From: Isoetes taiwanensis
Taxonomy: Eukaryota; Streptophyta; Lycopodiopsida; Isoetales; Isoetaceae
Length of the DNA stretch: 64,000 bases
Reading direction: 5' to 3'
Assembly (NCBI GenBank): GCA_021234155.1
Contig: JAJEKV010000011.1
Span: forward strand, 6,403,132-6,467,131
The notes under the pieces were generated by a model, which was not told the origin of the DNA, made no database searches, and worked only from the letters and a program-made list of their open reading frames with translations. This document shows positions 34,162-45,465 of this stretch, piece after piece; the stretch's first letter is position 1; every line of letters starts with the position of its first letter. A program made the position numbers and the translations under genes.

Positions 34162-35013
34162 CTGCAACCTTCAAAACAGACTTAAGTTAGAATGAACAGC
34201 AAAAAAATAAAAATAAAAGGGCAAGCATTCAAGGAAAAAAAAATGAAAACAGTTTAAACAAAAAAATAGGTGCCGCAAAGCAAAAGAAAAAAGATTGTGT
34301 CAATGCAATACAACTACCAGAGTGTCTTTATGGGCATATAATTTTCAACACAAACTTAAAATTAATAGTAGATGGCTGAATTCGTCGTGAGGGCTATTAA
34401 AAATGGCATAAGAGATAAAGAAACAGTAAGCTCAGCAATGGCAATGAAGGAACATCAATTCACATGTTATTAGGTATTTTATTTTGATCCTGTCATAAAA
34501 AATGAAGAGTGAAGACAGAAGCTAATGCTGATAAATGAACCATCTTACATAGAAGACAAATCTAGGAAACAAAAAATAAGTATCAAACAAGCACTCAAGA
34601 AAGGGGAATGGGAGAAACTTTTTGGTACATTAATTGGTACAGGCAGCAAAATTGAGGATCTGCGAACTAAAATCATAAAAAGAGAAGAGAAGTTGGGCCT
34701 GGAGGGACTTTTGCACATGGAACACCATTTCCCATGGACTGCGAGACTCTAGGTTGTTGTTATGTGGAATCAAGAGAACAGAGGTCAAAGGAACACATCT
34801 GGGATCGATGGACTCACCAGTTTCGTACGTGTAGCAGCCCGCCTGCATCGTCTCTTCCAAGACAGAATACCCAGCATTGTCAACAATGTCCCCAGCGCCA
34901 AACAACTCCTTAAGCCGCTCTTTGACCTTCGCAGTTGCCGCTGGAGGCCTGAATTTCTTCTTTGGGCCGTCTGACACCTCCACAATCACCTGCCCTTCGC
35001 CGGAGCTCGACAT

Positions 35014-36454
35014 GGCCTTGGCCGGAGCTCACCTTTTCTGGGTCAAAAGAATAGATGGGAGGGAGGCTTGGTTCGGGAAATTTTTGAACTACTCAAGGAA
35101 AATATCCTCCTGCTAATTGCTAATTCCTACCTACAACTTCCTGTAGCTTCGAATTCAACAAGCTAATTTCCTGCAAGTTAAAACCTTGCCTACAAAATAC
35201 AAAACGAACAAGCAAAATTTACAACTTAAAATTTGATTCACAGTTCAAAATACAAATTAAATGTAATATTAATAAAGCATTGAAGAAATTACAGAAACAT
35301 AATTCTTTCTCCTTAAAAGGAAATAGTTGCAACAATTAATTGTGCAAGTGTAAAGTTATGGTGCTGCAGGAGCATATGAAGGGATAATGGATATGATGCC
35401 AGCAGCTATAGAGCCTGCAAAACCAACCAAGACATAACATTCAATTAATTGTCCTAAAAGTTCAAAAGACAAAGACCAAGTGCATTCTAATAAGGCAACA
35501 ACATGCATCCATAAAATCTTTAAATCCATTCAAGAAAATGACAACAGAACAGACCAGATAGAATACATATGAACTTTAAAGAGAAAAAAAGAGTGAAAGA
35601 AAAAGCAAAAATGTTCCTGCTCCAGCTTTTCTGAAATAGGGCATTCAACTTGTAAAGCAATGGCTTCAAGCAAAGATGTATCACTGTATCCATAATATCA
35701 AACTTAATCCGAAGACTCAAGCCATCTGCAAACATCATATTGTTGCAAAACAGCTCAAAACTGAGTCACCACCAGCCTGATATCCCAGCGCTATTCAGCT
35801 TCAGAAAGCACAATCTACATATATAGAGTACAAGCATTACCTACAAGAACATGAGTTGCTCATCTCCTCCTATTAGAACTTGGAATTTTCCTGCGCAAAG
35901 ATCTGCTCCTGTCAAACCTGCAGCAAACAATGGTACAATATAAAATGTAACAGAATCAGAGCATATAAATCGGGGCTAACCTTTGCAGAGCACATTTTCG
36001 AAAGCAAGGAGGGCGGTGACAGACCACATTGCATCCACATTCCGGCCTTCTTGTTGGTCGTAGAAAGGAAATATGAAATGAGAGACATACACTGGTTGTT
36101 TATTTGCTAAAATGCATCACAGCATCATTTAGAAAGAGCGGCATCAACCACCAGTATATAAAACTTGTGCTAGATAATGCTGGCATGCTGCTTCCACTAA
36201 ATGATAAGAGTGGCGCCATCTAGACAAGGCATTTACGCATATCCTTCAACAATCGTTCCTTCCTCTTTCTGCTGCAATGAAAAATATAGGCAAGCACAAG
36301 CAAAATAGAGGCAGGCTCAAGCAGCAAGCAAAAGCAAAGAGGAGCAGAGCGGCTGCCCTGTTTGAAGTCTAATCTTAGATTTGCAAAAGCAAATGTAAAA
36401 TCTTGGATGGAGGAGCAGAGCGGCGCCGTCCTGAAGATAGAATCGAAGTAGCCC
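35014..36454. other. No gene seen; 5' flank of the Crinkler-type gene
   Basis: Upstream region of the minus-strand gene, followed by AT-rich DNA. No coding frame is convincing. A plant-like TATA box for the minus-strand gene could not be singled out. Confidence 0.45.
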
Positions 36455-36457
36455 TAA

Positions 36458-36844
36458 GGGTGAGATTCGACTAGGACTTTAAAATGTTTAATTTTAATTA
36501 ATTGCCCAATATAATTTTGCCATGTCAAAAAGTCGTTGTTGTGATTTATTCCACTTGAGTGGAAGTTAATTAAAAATACTTATGTGGCGTTGCCATGAGT
36601 TTTTTTTAAAGGACAGCCAATATTGGCTGGCCCTAAAAATAATATATGTGTCCCTTGCTCAAATATTGCCACGTGGATCTCTATTTTGTTTTTTTGTTCT
36701 ATTTTGCTTTCTTGATCCTTTAATGTGTCCTACGTGGATTTTTTATGTTTCATATGTGGAATCACCCCGTAGAAATTGCTACTTAAATTAAGGAACTTTA
36801 ATGCCACGTCATTAAAGAATGTTCACCGTAATGGAATCTCACCC
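36458..36844. mobile_element. Tourist-like (PIF/Harbinger) MITE, 387 bp
   Basis: Perfect 11-bp terminal inverted repeats, GGGTGAGATTC (36458-36468) and GAATCTCACCC (36834-36844), are flanked by TAA on both sides (36455-36457 and 36845-36847). A TWA target duplication with TIRs starting GG is the PIF/Harbinger pattern. The interior is AT-rich with no ORF, so it is non-autonomous. Confidence 0.85.
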
Positions 36845-36847
36845 TAA

Positions 36848-38700
36848 AAAAAACCTAAAAAAGGAGACGAAATCGGGTCTCGTGGGAATTCCGGAAAAAA
36901 AACATCATTATTGCTAAATTTCCGCCTGTTAAACTTAGACACGTATGTTTTCCTATAGAGTGGTATTTTTGATCGGGAGCAGATCCGGTTAACTTTTTGT
37001 TAACAAGAGTTTTCTCAATTTTGCACGGTAGTTTGCTATTGTTACCCGAAGCAAGGAGGGAGGTGAGAAATAGACGTTTAAGAGAGCTAGAGAGTGTAAA
37101 TATCTGTAAGCGAATGTAATTTGGGACCCCTTTCTGGTGTGGACGGTGGGGTCCCGCGACCGGCGGGTCACCGGCCCACCGGAAAGGGGGACCAAGTGAG
37201 GTTCCCCCACAATATAGAAACATGGGAGATTTTTTTTCCCCCTTTCTCTTCTGGCTTCGTCGAGGCGCGAGGGGCGGCCGCCTCGTCCTCCGGCGAGCTT
37301 ATCTTGTTAAATGACTGCGCTGGCTCCTTAGAAGCATTTCAACGGCATTTTTCTGTTATTTCTTGTAGTTGTGGAGGCTTTTCTTGCGTTTAAATCTCTG
37401 ATGCTTTTTCTCTTGTATAGGGGAGGGTGCCCATGAAGCGCCCACTTAAGGAAACATATTTTATTATGATGGACGAATTTTTTTTTAAGTCCTCTTTTTA
37501 ATATACCATATTGAAGCTTAAGTCCTTAGGTTGCATTTGATTCCATACAACAAAGTTTTCGATAAATCTGGAGTTAGCTAGCAAGGCTTTAAGTCAGAAG
37601 ACTAATTTAACCCCAATAGACCACATGTACCCTTTAATGGACCACAAAGTGCCCTTTAATGGACCACTAAGTACCCTTTAATGGACCACATGGGACCTTC
37701 AATGGACTATGTTGGAACCTTTAAGAGCCAACCATCTACTTGCGAGGTAACAATAATTATACATCTAACTTTTTTATAGATATATGTCTCACACTAATCT
37801 AGAAGCCTGGTATGGCCCTAAATCTCCTAATCTCCACCATAACTGTAAGGTTTTCAACCTTCATGGTCTAAGGTTAACACAATCTGTAAACCATCCAAAC
37901 AACATATCTTGATGTTTCAGTATTTTTATAGTTCAGAATAAATACAGGAATAACTATACATCAAAAAATAATGTACATGATTCAATGTACAATAAAAAAG
38001 TTTAAATGTGTCACACCAACCACTGAAGCAAACTTTCTGATCTTCCTATACAATGGCAGATGTTCTCTTTAACATTCTCAATGATATACTTTCTACCTTC
38101 TTCAATGATTTACTGCTTTTGGGATGTTTGAAAACATAAACTTGTCTGCATTCATGCCCTCCAACTTCATTTTAACAGTATACATGCCTGAGAATCTTTT
38201 TCTCATTCCCTGAGTCTCTGATATCTTATCTGATGGCTGATAGATCAGAATAACGAGAGAAAGATCTGCGGAGTGCAACTATGTATATACAGAACCCCTT
38301 TTGAAGTCTTTATTTTTGCTGAATGGTAATGGACATATCTATCCTGCACACGAAACAGCAGTTAGAAACATTCCATGATACATACAATTAGTTACAAGAA
38401 GAAATAGCTTCAATGTATTATATAGTCCACCAGGAACAATGATAGCAGCCAAAACATGCTAAAAACAGTGTCTTTGCCTGATATAATTAAGATGCACTAG
38501 CTCTGAGATATGACATTTATACAAGACAGAATATGTGAAATTTACCTATTGATACATGGCGATCCCTTCAACTTTTTGGCACCCAAGAGTCCAATGCATT
38601 GGTGCTGTAAGCCCAAATGGGATCCTGAGACTAAAAGGAACATGTACAATTATTGCAGATATGCCCTTGTAGTAGATTGATCCAAACCTTTCCCTGCTTC
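36848..38700. other. No gene seen; GC-rich patch and tandem repeat
   Basis: A GC-rich patch at 37120-37310 could be a promoter or leader, but no ORF follows it. At 37622-37702, the motif CCCTTTAATGGACCAC repeats four times at 23-27-bp spacing. The rest to 38.7 kb is AT-rich without protein motifs. Confidence 0.45.
37622..37702. repeat. Short tandem repeat, CCCTTTAATGGACCAC-type
   Basis: Four imperfect copies of a unit of about 25 bp with the core (t/g)(a/g)CCCTTTAATGGACCAC. No function is evident. Confidence 0.8.
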
Positions 38701-38709
38701 TCTGAAATA

Positions 38710-39190
38710 TTATGCCAGGGGTGTTGGTGGTGGTTCAATTGGTGGTTGTTCATTCTCTTCTTCCTGCCTCTTCTTTCTTCTCCATAACGCGAACAATAAA
38801 CAACAACAATACGCAAGGATAGCAACTACTACAATAACAATGGTAAGAATTGCTGATTTAGCCTTAGCAGGTAGGCCAGGTAGGGCCAAGGGGCCCAAGC
38901 GGCCGCCTGTAGCTTTCGTTAAGGTCACAGATATGGCTGATATCATGGGACCTCCACGCTTAACATACTTATCTCCTCTGGCTCTGCCTTCAAATAATAG
39001 TTGGACAGACACTATGCCATTCTTAACTTCCAACTCCTAAGAGATAACATAAGAAGCATTACTTTTTACCGTAGCAGCCACATCCAAATCTTTCTTTACC
39101 AGTACTCCTTGGATATACACATCAAACACTCTATATCCAATATGACCATCTTCAATCTCTGCAAAATAAAGTGTGACATTGTAAAACCCT
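38710..39190 (-). pseudogene. Malectin-domain receptor fragment with TM, no kinase
   Basis: Malectin-type receptor kinases sense cell-wall or extracellular signals. The minus strand reads GFYNVTLYFAEIEDG, YRVFDVYIQGVLVKKDLD and RGGPMISAISVTL, the second half of a malectin domain. A membrane helix (AILTIVIVVVAILAYCCCLL) and a basic stop-transfer segment (WRRKKRQEE) follow, then a Pro-rich tail ending at 38710. A TAG at 39037-39039 interrupts the malectin part. No kinase domain follows. It is most likely a truncated LRR-malectin receptor pseudogene. Upstream LRRs are not visible in this window. Confidence 0.7.
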
Positions 39191-40610
39191 AAGCTAAATA
39201 TTTTTCTGATGTGCGCATGGACTCATATAGTATGAGATCTTGTACTAAACTCTTGGATAGAAGACATTGACAATTTATGTTTGTGAACAGCAATGAGGAT
39301 CAATATTTATTTTTTATCTGAACTGATATACCAATGATCATGATGCATTGTCGAGGTAACAGATGAAAAGGACAGAGGACTGGATAAACAAGGGCAAAGT
39401 ACCTACATTGGGAAAAAGATCAATGATAAATTGTTGAGATGATAGAGAAAAAAGACAGAGGTCTGCTTAGCAAGTCAGTTGTGGTACAAGCATAGATCAA
39501 GAATAACTAGTCAGTGTGATGAAGCTGGTACACAGAAAGAACAAGGATATATATAACCAGTGCGTTGGAGGAGTACACAAGAAGACTGGTGTGATGAAGC
39601 GATTCTAGAAGAAAAACAAACCTGATGCCAAAGAGAGCTCCTCTCTGCTGCTCCATCGGATCCATAGCCTACCGGAACTACTGCTCCGTCGCCAAAATGT
39701 GCTCTGTCGCCAACCGTCGGTGGTCCAAATGGAGGAAACAGGTGGGCGTAAAAGGGTCAAAGGGTGGGCGAAGGAAGGGCAAAAAATGGGCGAAAAATGG
39801 GCGTTGGGCGGAAGAAGGGCACCCTCCCCTAACCGGATTTGGAGCAGAAAAATATGCTACAGAACATATATTCGTGGCATTGAACGACTATGGAGATGGT
39901 TGGAGTGTGCATTGAGCGGCTATGGAGATGGCGAGGAAGAAGCAGTGCTATTATACTAGTTTTACAGCGTTTCCATTTGCTGGCAAGTCTATATTTGCTG
40001 CATTTTATAGTTTTCTAGTTTGCGCATATGCTAGTTATTTTGATCTTTCTTGTTTTCTACACCGATTGTGCAGCAAGCGTGATAGTAAGCATGCAAGTAT
40101 TCTTAGCGGAACCCTCTGTTTCTCAAGCAAAGTGCTTTGTTTTTTGTAAAATGCTCTGTTTCAAGCTACATGTTATGTTTTAAGCAAAATGATCTGATTT
40201 TTCATAGCTAAATGCTCTGTTTCTAGTTAAGGGACTCTGTTTTTTGTGAAGTTGTCTGCTTTGCATGTTGAAGCTCTGCTTTTTCATGTTTATGAATATG
40301 TTTATGCCAACACAAAAGCTCCACGCCATAGCCATATTCTCGTCGAATCTGTTCCAAAGTAGTTTTCTACTGTTCAGCCGTTAGATCTTGTCCCATACCA
40401 TCCTGTTTTGCTTCATTTCTTGCCCTTCCAAGACTATATGTGCCTAATCTTTGATTCCCGTGGCTCCCTGGCCGCCCAAAAGCTTAATTCATCTTACTTG
40501 ATCTATTTATTCATTTCTTTCATCTAAAAATCCATTTTGCGTTGTCATCTGTGGGTTCTGATCAGCAGTTGTTCTATTCTGTAAACCATCTACGAAGTTC
40601 GTATTTAACG
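39191..40610. other. No intact gene; TGGGCG repeats and a CTCTGTTT-rich stretch
   Basis: At 39743-39811, TGGGCG-type motifs recur about five times. At 40100-40290, the motif (c/t)TCTGTTTt recurs loosely. A possible short exon on the minus strand lies near 39625-39680 (start MDPMEQQRG, then a GT donor), which might be a first exon of the malectin receptor; this is speculative. Confidence 0.3.
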
Positions 40611-40831
40611 AAATTTTTAACACCTTGAAATTATAGGGCAAATCATCTTGATTTTACAACCCGAAATTTCAAGGTGATTTTGAGGTGATTGTGAGTTGAT
40701 TTTCAGCTTCAATGTTTCACACAATTTTATTGCAACAGAATTACATTTTACAACAGAATCACATTGAACTTCAGAATTACATTGAGCCACATTGAACTTC
40801 AAAATTTCATTTGAGTTCACAGTTTCATTGA

Positions 40832-40915
40832 GTTCACAGTTTCACAGTTTCAAAATTCCACAATTTCATTGAATTCACAGTTTCACAGTTTCAAAATTCC
40901 ACAATTTCACAGTTC
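40832..40915. repeat. Degenerate tandem repeat, CACAGTTTCA-type
   Basis: About 45-bp units, CACAGTTTCACAGTTTCAAA plus ATTCCACAATTTCA, repeat just downstream of the recombinase stop codon. They may be 3' UTR or a subterminal repeat of the element. Confidence 0.75.
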
Positions 40916-40970
40916 AACTTCCAACATTTAAAACAAAACAATTGACAGAGAAACACTTCAAACTGCTGCA

Positions 40971-43415
40971 TCAAGTGTTGTGCAACTTTTTCAGGATATC
41001 AGAAGCTATGGCAGGATTATCACACGTAACAAAGACGCAACCAGAAAATGTGGCACTAAGGAAATTTTGCCCACCTGCATTGCTAACCGTATTTCCCTTT
41101 GTAACATTATAGTGTCCTCCCTGTAACGCTCTCCTTGCCAATGGATCTGCCCTCATCAACTCGTTGATAACGCCTTCATCAATAAAATCCAATTCGTCCT
41201 GTATCTGCTTGTCAGGTAATTCTATGTTTTCTTTTCCAGACAAACAAACGACCTGAAAAAATAAAGAACGAAACACATTCATACGAAGATAGTGATTCAA
41301 AATTCAAAATAAATCAGATAAAATTACCTGCTTTTTACACTTGGTTGAACATTCGCCTTCCATAAAAATTCCAGAATCAACCTGTTCAACATGATCTTCA
41401 GAATTTACAGCACCAAGAGTTGAAGAACCCATAACAACCTGCTACACAACATGAAACTATAAATATCGAATGCAAGACAATGCAAGACAACATCAAAATG
41501 TAAATATGGAATGCAAACTGTACCTGCTTGGGAACAGCAAGACAATTTGGACTTCGATCATCCTGAACTCCAAACAATACCTTGCGCTTACTGCTCATTT
41601 GCTCGCCAAGCACGTCGTTATATGCTCGAAGCTTCCCATTATCATCAAGAGGCTTCGACAGAATAGACATAGCTGCATCAACTTGAATTTCTTTGCTCCT
41701 GTCATATCTAATTACAGAAAAAATAAACAAAAAATCAATACTTTAAAAAACAATAACAAATAAATTATACACTTACTTGCGAAAGCCATCGTATGTGTTA
41801 TGTCCTCAGAACCCGTGATAAATCGACTTCACCGGTACACCAAATTATGCCAATTGCGTCACCAAAGTTACGCGTCCAGACTTGTTGCATATCTCAGCAT
41901 TCACGGTCTGACCCATGATTTTTAGCCATTTTGTCACCTGATTCGTCCCAACCCTCTGCTTATGGTACCAAACCTAAAACAGAAAAAACATATTAACCTT
42001 ATGCAAATGAATGAAGATTTAAAGCAAAAAAAAAAAAGAAAGAAATAAAAGAACAACTTACATTACTGCAGAAGTTATCAATCGCAGTAAAAAACAAAGC
42101 ACCCTCCGTCTTGTCCTGAGCCCCAAGTTGCCTAGAAGGTAAATGCCTGATGTACTGTTTGTACGTGAAGACGAAATCTTCCTCATAACTCCAAACCGGA
42201 TCTCTGAAATGATGGTCTTCAAAACGTGTAACAGAAGGATTATAATTTTTGCTTGTTGCTTCCTCATACTTCACAAACTCGCCAGTCTCACTTGTCTCCA
42301 ATGAAAATTGATAGATCTTTAAATTCCAGATTTCTTTAGCTGCCCTAATCCCGAACCTACTACAAATATAAAAGCAAAGACGCTTCTGACAACCCCTAGG
42401 ATGGTATATCTGATGGTCGACATCTGCAAGCAGGTCACGCTCGACACTAAATGGGATAACTGGTGCTTTCTTCTTCTTTCCCTTAACTCCAAGCAACCTG
42501 GACCTTCTAACAGCTACTACAAAAGCATACGTACTTTTTTTAAACACATCGGACTTCAAAATATTGAACGGACGCTCTTCAACACCAGTCTGACCAACCC
42601 TAACCTCCTGTTTCTTTCTCAGAATTCTGCCAAATGTCCTATACAGGACACTAAGACTGCAAAAAAAAAAAATAACCTGTCAGAAATAAGTAATTAAATG
42701 TTATCCTAACAACTACCTGATCCTAAACCCTAACAAGAACCTGACCCTATCCTATCCTAAACCCTAACAAATTAAAGAATTGAACCCTAAAAAATTAAAC
42801 TAAACTATAATAAAAACTTAATCAAACTAAAGTTAGAATCTTACCTTCCAGGTGGATAAACCTCTTTATTCTTTTTCTTGATCTGCAGCATAAACGTCAT
42901 GAGCATATCGGCCAATTCAACTACAGGGATGTCTTCAATTGGAATCCTGCAATCAAAGTTAAACTGTGATCTTCAGCTGTCAAACCTCCTTCTGGCCCAC
43001 CTTGTCAGGCCTTTAGAGCCATCCCTGCCTCCCCCTTCTGCTTCTTTAATCAAATTCGGATCCAAAGCAAAAAACTCATCCTTATCAACATTATCATCGC
43101 CACAAGGTTGGTCTTCTTGAAACCATGACTCATTTTGGATTTCTTCAACGAAGTTATCAAGTTCTTGGCTCTGAAACCTACTCAACAGACCATCAATGTC
43201 TTCAAACGCATCATCCACCGATTCAGATCCATTAGCAGGTAAGGTATTAAGACCACAAGCTTCTTGAGTTGCATTCAGTTGAAAGCTAGGGCCCGAACCA
43301 GTTAAACAGACGTCCATACTATAAAATACAGAAAACAAAATCAAGAACCCTTTCATTGCAGCCATTTCCACAAGAGAAGGTCAGCTTACTCCACTGTTTC
43401 TTCACCTAGCGCCAT
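40971..43415 (-). pseudogene. Crypton/DUF3504-like tyrosine recombinase, 7 exons, 3 nonsense codons
   Basis: Exons on the minus strand: 43415-43390, 43318-42845, 42656-42062, 41973-41777, 41707-41524, 41438-41328, 41252-40971. All introns are GT-AG, and the total is 1869 nt (623 codons), an exact frame. An acidic N-terminus leads into GLTRWARRRFDS, then VYPPGSLSVLYRTFGRIL, as in the SAM-like N-domain of this family. The catalytic domain has FGIRAAKEIWNL (first Arg), NKSGRVTLVTQL (second Arg, with Lys where His is usual), GHNTYDG (His) and KYDRSKEIQ (candidate nucleophile Tyr, at the exon 4/5 junction). In-frame stops are TGA at 42973-42975, TAA at 41845-41847 and TGA at 41806-41808. Such enzymes cut and rejoin DNA in transposition; some relatives are domesticated. 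The C-terminal 130 residues are of unknown kind. Confidence 0.72.
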
Positions 43416-43807
43416 CTGCAAGAAAAATTTACATTAAAATCCAAGAAAATATAAAAAACTAACAATCTGCAAGGCAAGATTACTTGCATGCAAGATTAAC
43501 AACAGGAACTCGCCTAAAATCGTCGAGATTACAACAAAAGCTCCAAGATCGCTCCCAAAACTTTGAAAAATCGCTCCACAAGCCTCAAAATGTGCCAAAA
43601 TTACGGCGCTCCAAGGCGCTCACACAGATTATGCTCGATTGCAAGGAAATGATGCTCAAAAACCAAAAAAATCACGCTCAAAAAGCTCCGGCAGCATGCC
43701 GGATTCGCAGAGAAAAGGAGAGAAGGATTGAGAATGTAAAAAAACAATGTTTTAGATTAAGGCCACGTAGGCGACACGTAGGACAAAATTTCAAGGTGTA
43801 AAAATTT

Positions 43808-44850
43808 GGCGACGAATCTTCTTTGAAATTTGGAAATTTAGCTGACGACGTATGGGCCACTTGGCGGGACGCCGCGGGCCCTCGCCACGTGGCCCGAAAT
43901 TTCGAGGCGAAATTTCCAGCTCAGCAAGATTACGCCTTCCTAAAAATTCAACAAGCTGAAAAAAAATCTTAAAAAAAAACAACATGACCTGTTAAACCTG
44001 CAGAATTAGGCATCACGGAATCAGGGCACCCAACTTCCATTCCGTGATGTAACATTGCCACGTGGCAGCATAGAAATGCACGCCAGCTAAAAAAACCGAC
44101 CCTGTTTCTATATTGTATTAGAAGAAATGAAGGAAGGTTTTGAGATATTAGATAAATCGGCAAAGTGTCTGTAATTGTCCTACAAAAAATGTCAATGACA
44201 TGAATATGAAATCGATGACTATGAATGTATTGTGTAAAGTGCAGAGGAAACCTAGAAAGAAATGACAAACATGCAGTAAAAAGCAGGTCCGGTCTGGCTC
44301 TCAAACTCCAAGGAACTGGTCCGGTCTGGCTCTCAAACTTAAAGGAACTGGTCCGGTTGCATTTTCGTGTTTTTTTTTTTTCAGCAAAAAAATATTAGCT
44401 CAAACAGAAAAAGGGAACTTCTTTATATATGTTGTGAAAATATATGATTGAACTCCATCTACAAAGAAATGCATCTTAGTAGTGCTCTTGTAATGTGTTT
44501 TAATTTTATTTTTTTTTGGTGGGGCGCGGGGGGAGGGGGGGAGGAGGGTACAGTCAGAAGTCATGCAGGAGATATTACATAGTATACAGAATTATGAACT
44601 AGCCCAAATTCAAGATAACAAAATCACCTTCATTGGAGGGAATATCCTGATAAACTTAGAACACTTTTAAAGTATCAGAGGTTTTATCCAAAGATGTAGA
44701 CCAATAGTTCAGTAGCCAAAGATCAACACACTATCAGTAGTCTATCACTTCGTTCAAGGAGATGATGGCAAAAGCATCCCGAATGTGCAGATGCAGCATG
44801 TCGTCCATCTTATTCGGGCCATAGCCAATGGAATCAAACAGATAAAGGAT
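43808..44850. other. No gene seen; duplicated 34-bp motif and G-rich tract
   Basis: CTGGTCCGGTCTGGCTCTCA followed by AACTCCAAGGAA repeats twice in tandem (about 44280-44355). A G-rich run at 44518-44549 (GGGGCG, GGGGGG, GGGGGGG) could form a quadruplex. No coding frame is recognised. Confidence 0.5.
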
Positions 44851-45465
44851 TCATGGGTCCCGAGCAGTCGGGTGAATCTGCAACTTCTCCCTGAAATACT
44901 TCTTTAGTTCCGGGTTGAATGTCCAGATGCCTTCATCTTTCAACACATGTTTCAAAGTGATAACGCTCAACACCTCGGTCTTAACCCAGTAAAGAGCCTC
45001 AATTGTCTCCTGGTGGTTTAGCATCTGGGTTGAAGGATCCACCCCATGCACATATTCTATCTTCTTATATTCCCATAGGACAAAATACATGCACAAACGA
45101 ACAAAAAAACAGAAACACAAATGGTATTTCCAAGGAATCCAAACACGTTCTTACCGTATCCCGGGGCTCCAACAACTGGGCCTACAACATTCGAAACAGA
45201 TTTAAGTTAGAATGAGAAACAAAAAAATCAACAGCAAAAAACACGAAAACAAAAAAGACCATAGCTCCTGCTATGTAAAAATGCCATAGCTATGGCCAAT
45301 GCCCTTAGGAAAAAGGAGTTAGAAAAAGGAGTTCTGTACCTTTTTAGTTGATTGAATTAGGAGCCCAACAATCCATACTATGAGCATTTCTCACTTGTTT
45401 TATGGCCAAATGCAACTAATTTCGACAAAAGAACATGATTTCAATCCAAGAAATGCACAGAACAA
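44851..45465 (-). pseudogene. Duplicated Crinkler microexon block plus unidentified exon
   Basis: 45050-45465 is almost identical to 33551-33965, including a third copy of the 27-nt microexon (45181-45155, GPVVGAPGY) and its splice sites. To its left (downstream on the minus strand) a different exon-like frame follows an ACCCAG acceptor at about 45024. It encodes IEALYWVKTEVLSVITLKHV and ends with a stop near 44851; further reading gives YGPNKMDDMLHLHIRD. I do not recognise this part. It may be the body of a paralogous gene or a chimera made by the duplication. Confidence 0.5.

Larger units (their letters stand above)
31839..35013 (-). pseudogene. Crinkler/RHS-type P-loop NTPase gene, frameshifted
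   Basis: Crinkler-RHS-type proteins combine a P-loop NTPase with a C-terminal nuclease-like part; their role in plants is poorly known. Exon 1 (35013-34818) encodes 65 residues starting MSSSGEGQVIVEV. Two 27-nt microexons (34161-34135, 33682-33656) follow, and exon 3 starts at 33079 with DAERLALLRSFW; all junctions are GT-AG in phase 1. Exon 3 contains the Walker A motif HVNGPPGIGKSAFMW and later VDFLLFKPNIMGQATISETH, typical of the C-terminal half. Frameshifts at about 32660 (near a C6 run) and about 32290 split exon 3, and the C-terminus ends in an inverted repeat. The gene is probably dead, unless these indels are assembly errors. The family assignment rests on motif resemblance only. Confidence 0.65.
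40611..43807 (-). mobile_element. Candidate Crypton-like transposon bounded by inverted repeats
   Basis: AAATTTTTAACACCTTGAAATT (40611-40632) and the complement of AAATTTTTACACCTTGAAATT (43787-43807) form inverted repeats differing by one base. They bracket a single seven-exon tyrosine-recombinase gene. Classical Cryptons lack terminal inverted repeats and target duplications, so either this element is atypical or the repeats are coincidental. The short repeats around 40830-40915 lie inside the left boundary. Confidence 0.45.

Noticed and set aside
36855-37223. 122-aa minus-strand frame in the GC-rich patch
   Set aside because: No motif, overlaps another frame, and its composition follows the local GC skew.
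42960-43000. A 41-nt intron removing the first stop of the recombinase
   Set aside because: GT and AG are present, but 41 nt is below normal plant intron length, and the sequence across it matches the expected protein domain.
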